Shown: piece by piece, positions 63,549 through 64,000 of the stretch
Layout of the letters: each line of letters begins with the position of its first letter
How positions within the stretch are numbered: the stretch's first letter is position 1
From: Wuchereria bancrofti
Lineage: Eukaryota; Nematoda; Chromadorea; Rhabditida; Onchocercidae
Length of the DNA: 64,000 nt
Assembly: GCA_005281725.1 (NCBI GenBank)
Contig: SSBO01000009.1
Coordinates: forward strand, 1,174,127 to 1,238,126
Direction of reading: 5' to 3'
Translations under genes and position numbers: made by a program
The notes under the pieces: generated by a model
Databases searched by the model: none
The model's input: the letters and a program-made list of their open reading frames with translations, nothing else
Told to the model about the DNA's origin: nothing

Positions 63549-64000
63549 ATTACTAATGAAATGAAATTGCTCATACATATTCCTTACTCAATTATTGCAT
63601 AAATAGCATAGAAGTAAATTTTTGGAAGAGAAAAAAATCTTAATCACAGCATATCATTTCATAAAGTTTTATGATTATGCGATTTCCAATAAATACTTCA
63701 TCAGATTCATATCTTTCACATTCTTGACTGCATCTTACTTCTGCACTATTTGCTTTTATTTATTCGTTATAGTGTAGCGTTGATTTCCATTATACAGTAC
63801 TTTTAGGGCGGTACTTGACAAGGAAATGATTGCCTAACTTGTAAAGCAGAGGAGAGAGCGGTAGTATTTAAGATATGCACGAGTAGTACTAATTGTCACG
63901 TTCTTCTTCCAATATTCGGAGTACTTCTTGAGTCTCTTAGAAATGCATTAATGCTAGCGTACGTACAGCTTTAGTGAAATGAAAGGATGGGTAACTGCGC
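63549..64000. other. Downstream flank without a gene
   Basis: AT-rich sequence with an AATAAA near 63691 that could end the zinc-finger transcript. No other feature seen. Confidence 0.5.

Noticed and set aside
62404..63578. Long minus-strand open frames opposite the zinc-finger gene
   Set aside because: Antisense shadow of the repeated fingers, extended artificially through the N run.

Overview
The window looks like nuclear DNA of a parasitic nematode, most likely a filarial worm; the exact species is inference. The reasons are a very AT-rich background, many short exons with TTTCAG-type acceptors and GTAAGT/GTTTG-type donors, small introns, and proteins that fit metazoan (nematode-like) families: BBS2, testican, RRBP1/kinectin, LLPH and a TSSK-type kinase. 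There are two assembly gaps, 18 N at 31563-31580 and about 218 N at 63262-63479. Because exons are short, genes had to be assembled exon by exon from reading phase; the exon limits given here were checked for phase except where stated.

Layout. 1.67-3.26 kb (+): a protein resembling the scramblase/LURP-one fold. 3.3-8.5 kb: no gene seen. 8.56-18.1 kb (-): a long coiled-coil ER membrane protein of the RRBP1/kinectin family, in about 23 exons. 18.1-21.8 kb: non-coding, with a long inverted repeat. 21.85-23.12 kb (+): LLPH, a small basic nucleolar protein. 23.1-27.85 kb: AT-rich, with microsatellites and a degenerate tandem array. 27.86-37.74 kb (+): testican (SPARC-type calcium-binding domain plus thyroglobulin type-1 domain), whose 6.8-kb intron hosts a small antisense membrane-protein gene with a PPxY motif and an assembly artefact. 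37.96-44.25 kb (-): a complete 15-exon bbs-2, with a consensus RFX/DAF-19 X-box 47 bp upstream of its start. 45.0-47.44 kb (+): a complete 7-exon testis-specific-kinase-like gene, head to head with bbs-2.

47.5-53.6 kb is repeat territory: a direct duplication, a roughly 3.4-kb satellite built on GCATGC, and a T-rich tract. 53.7-55.3 kb (-): a six-exon C2H2 protein whose exons are strikingly richer in GC than the surroundings. 55.3-62.4 kb holds decayed or unresolved coding fragments, including a duplicated exon-like piece and a minus-strand reading frame broken by stops and shifts. 62.4-63.5 kb (+): a C2H2 zinc-finger protein with a PLDLS (CtBP-type) motif and nearly identical tandem fingers, interrupted by the second gap.

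The genes do not form one pathway. The clearest functional unit is bbs-2 with its X-box, i.e. a ciliary BBSome gene under likely RFX control. The least explained elements are the nested PPxY gene, the GCATGC satellite and the GC-rich zinc-finger gene.
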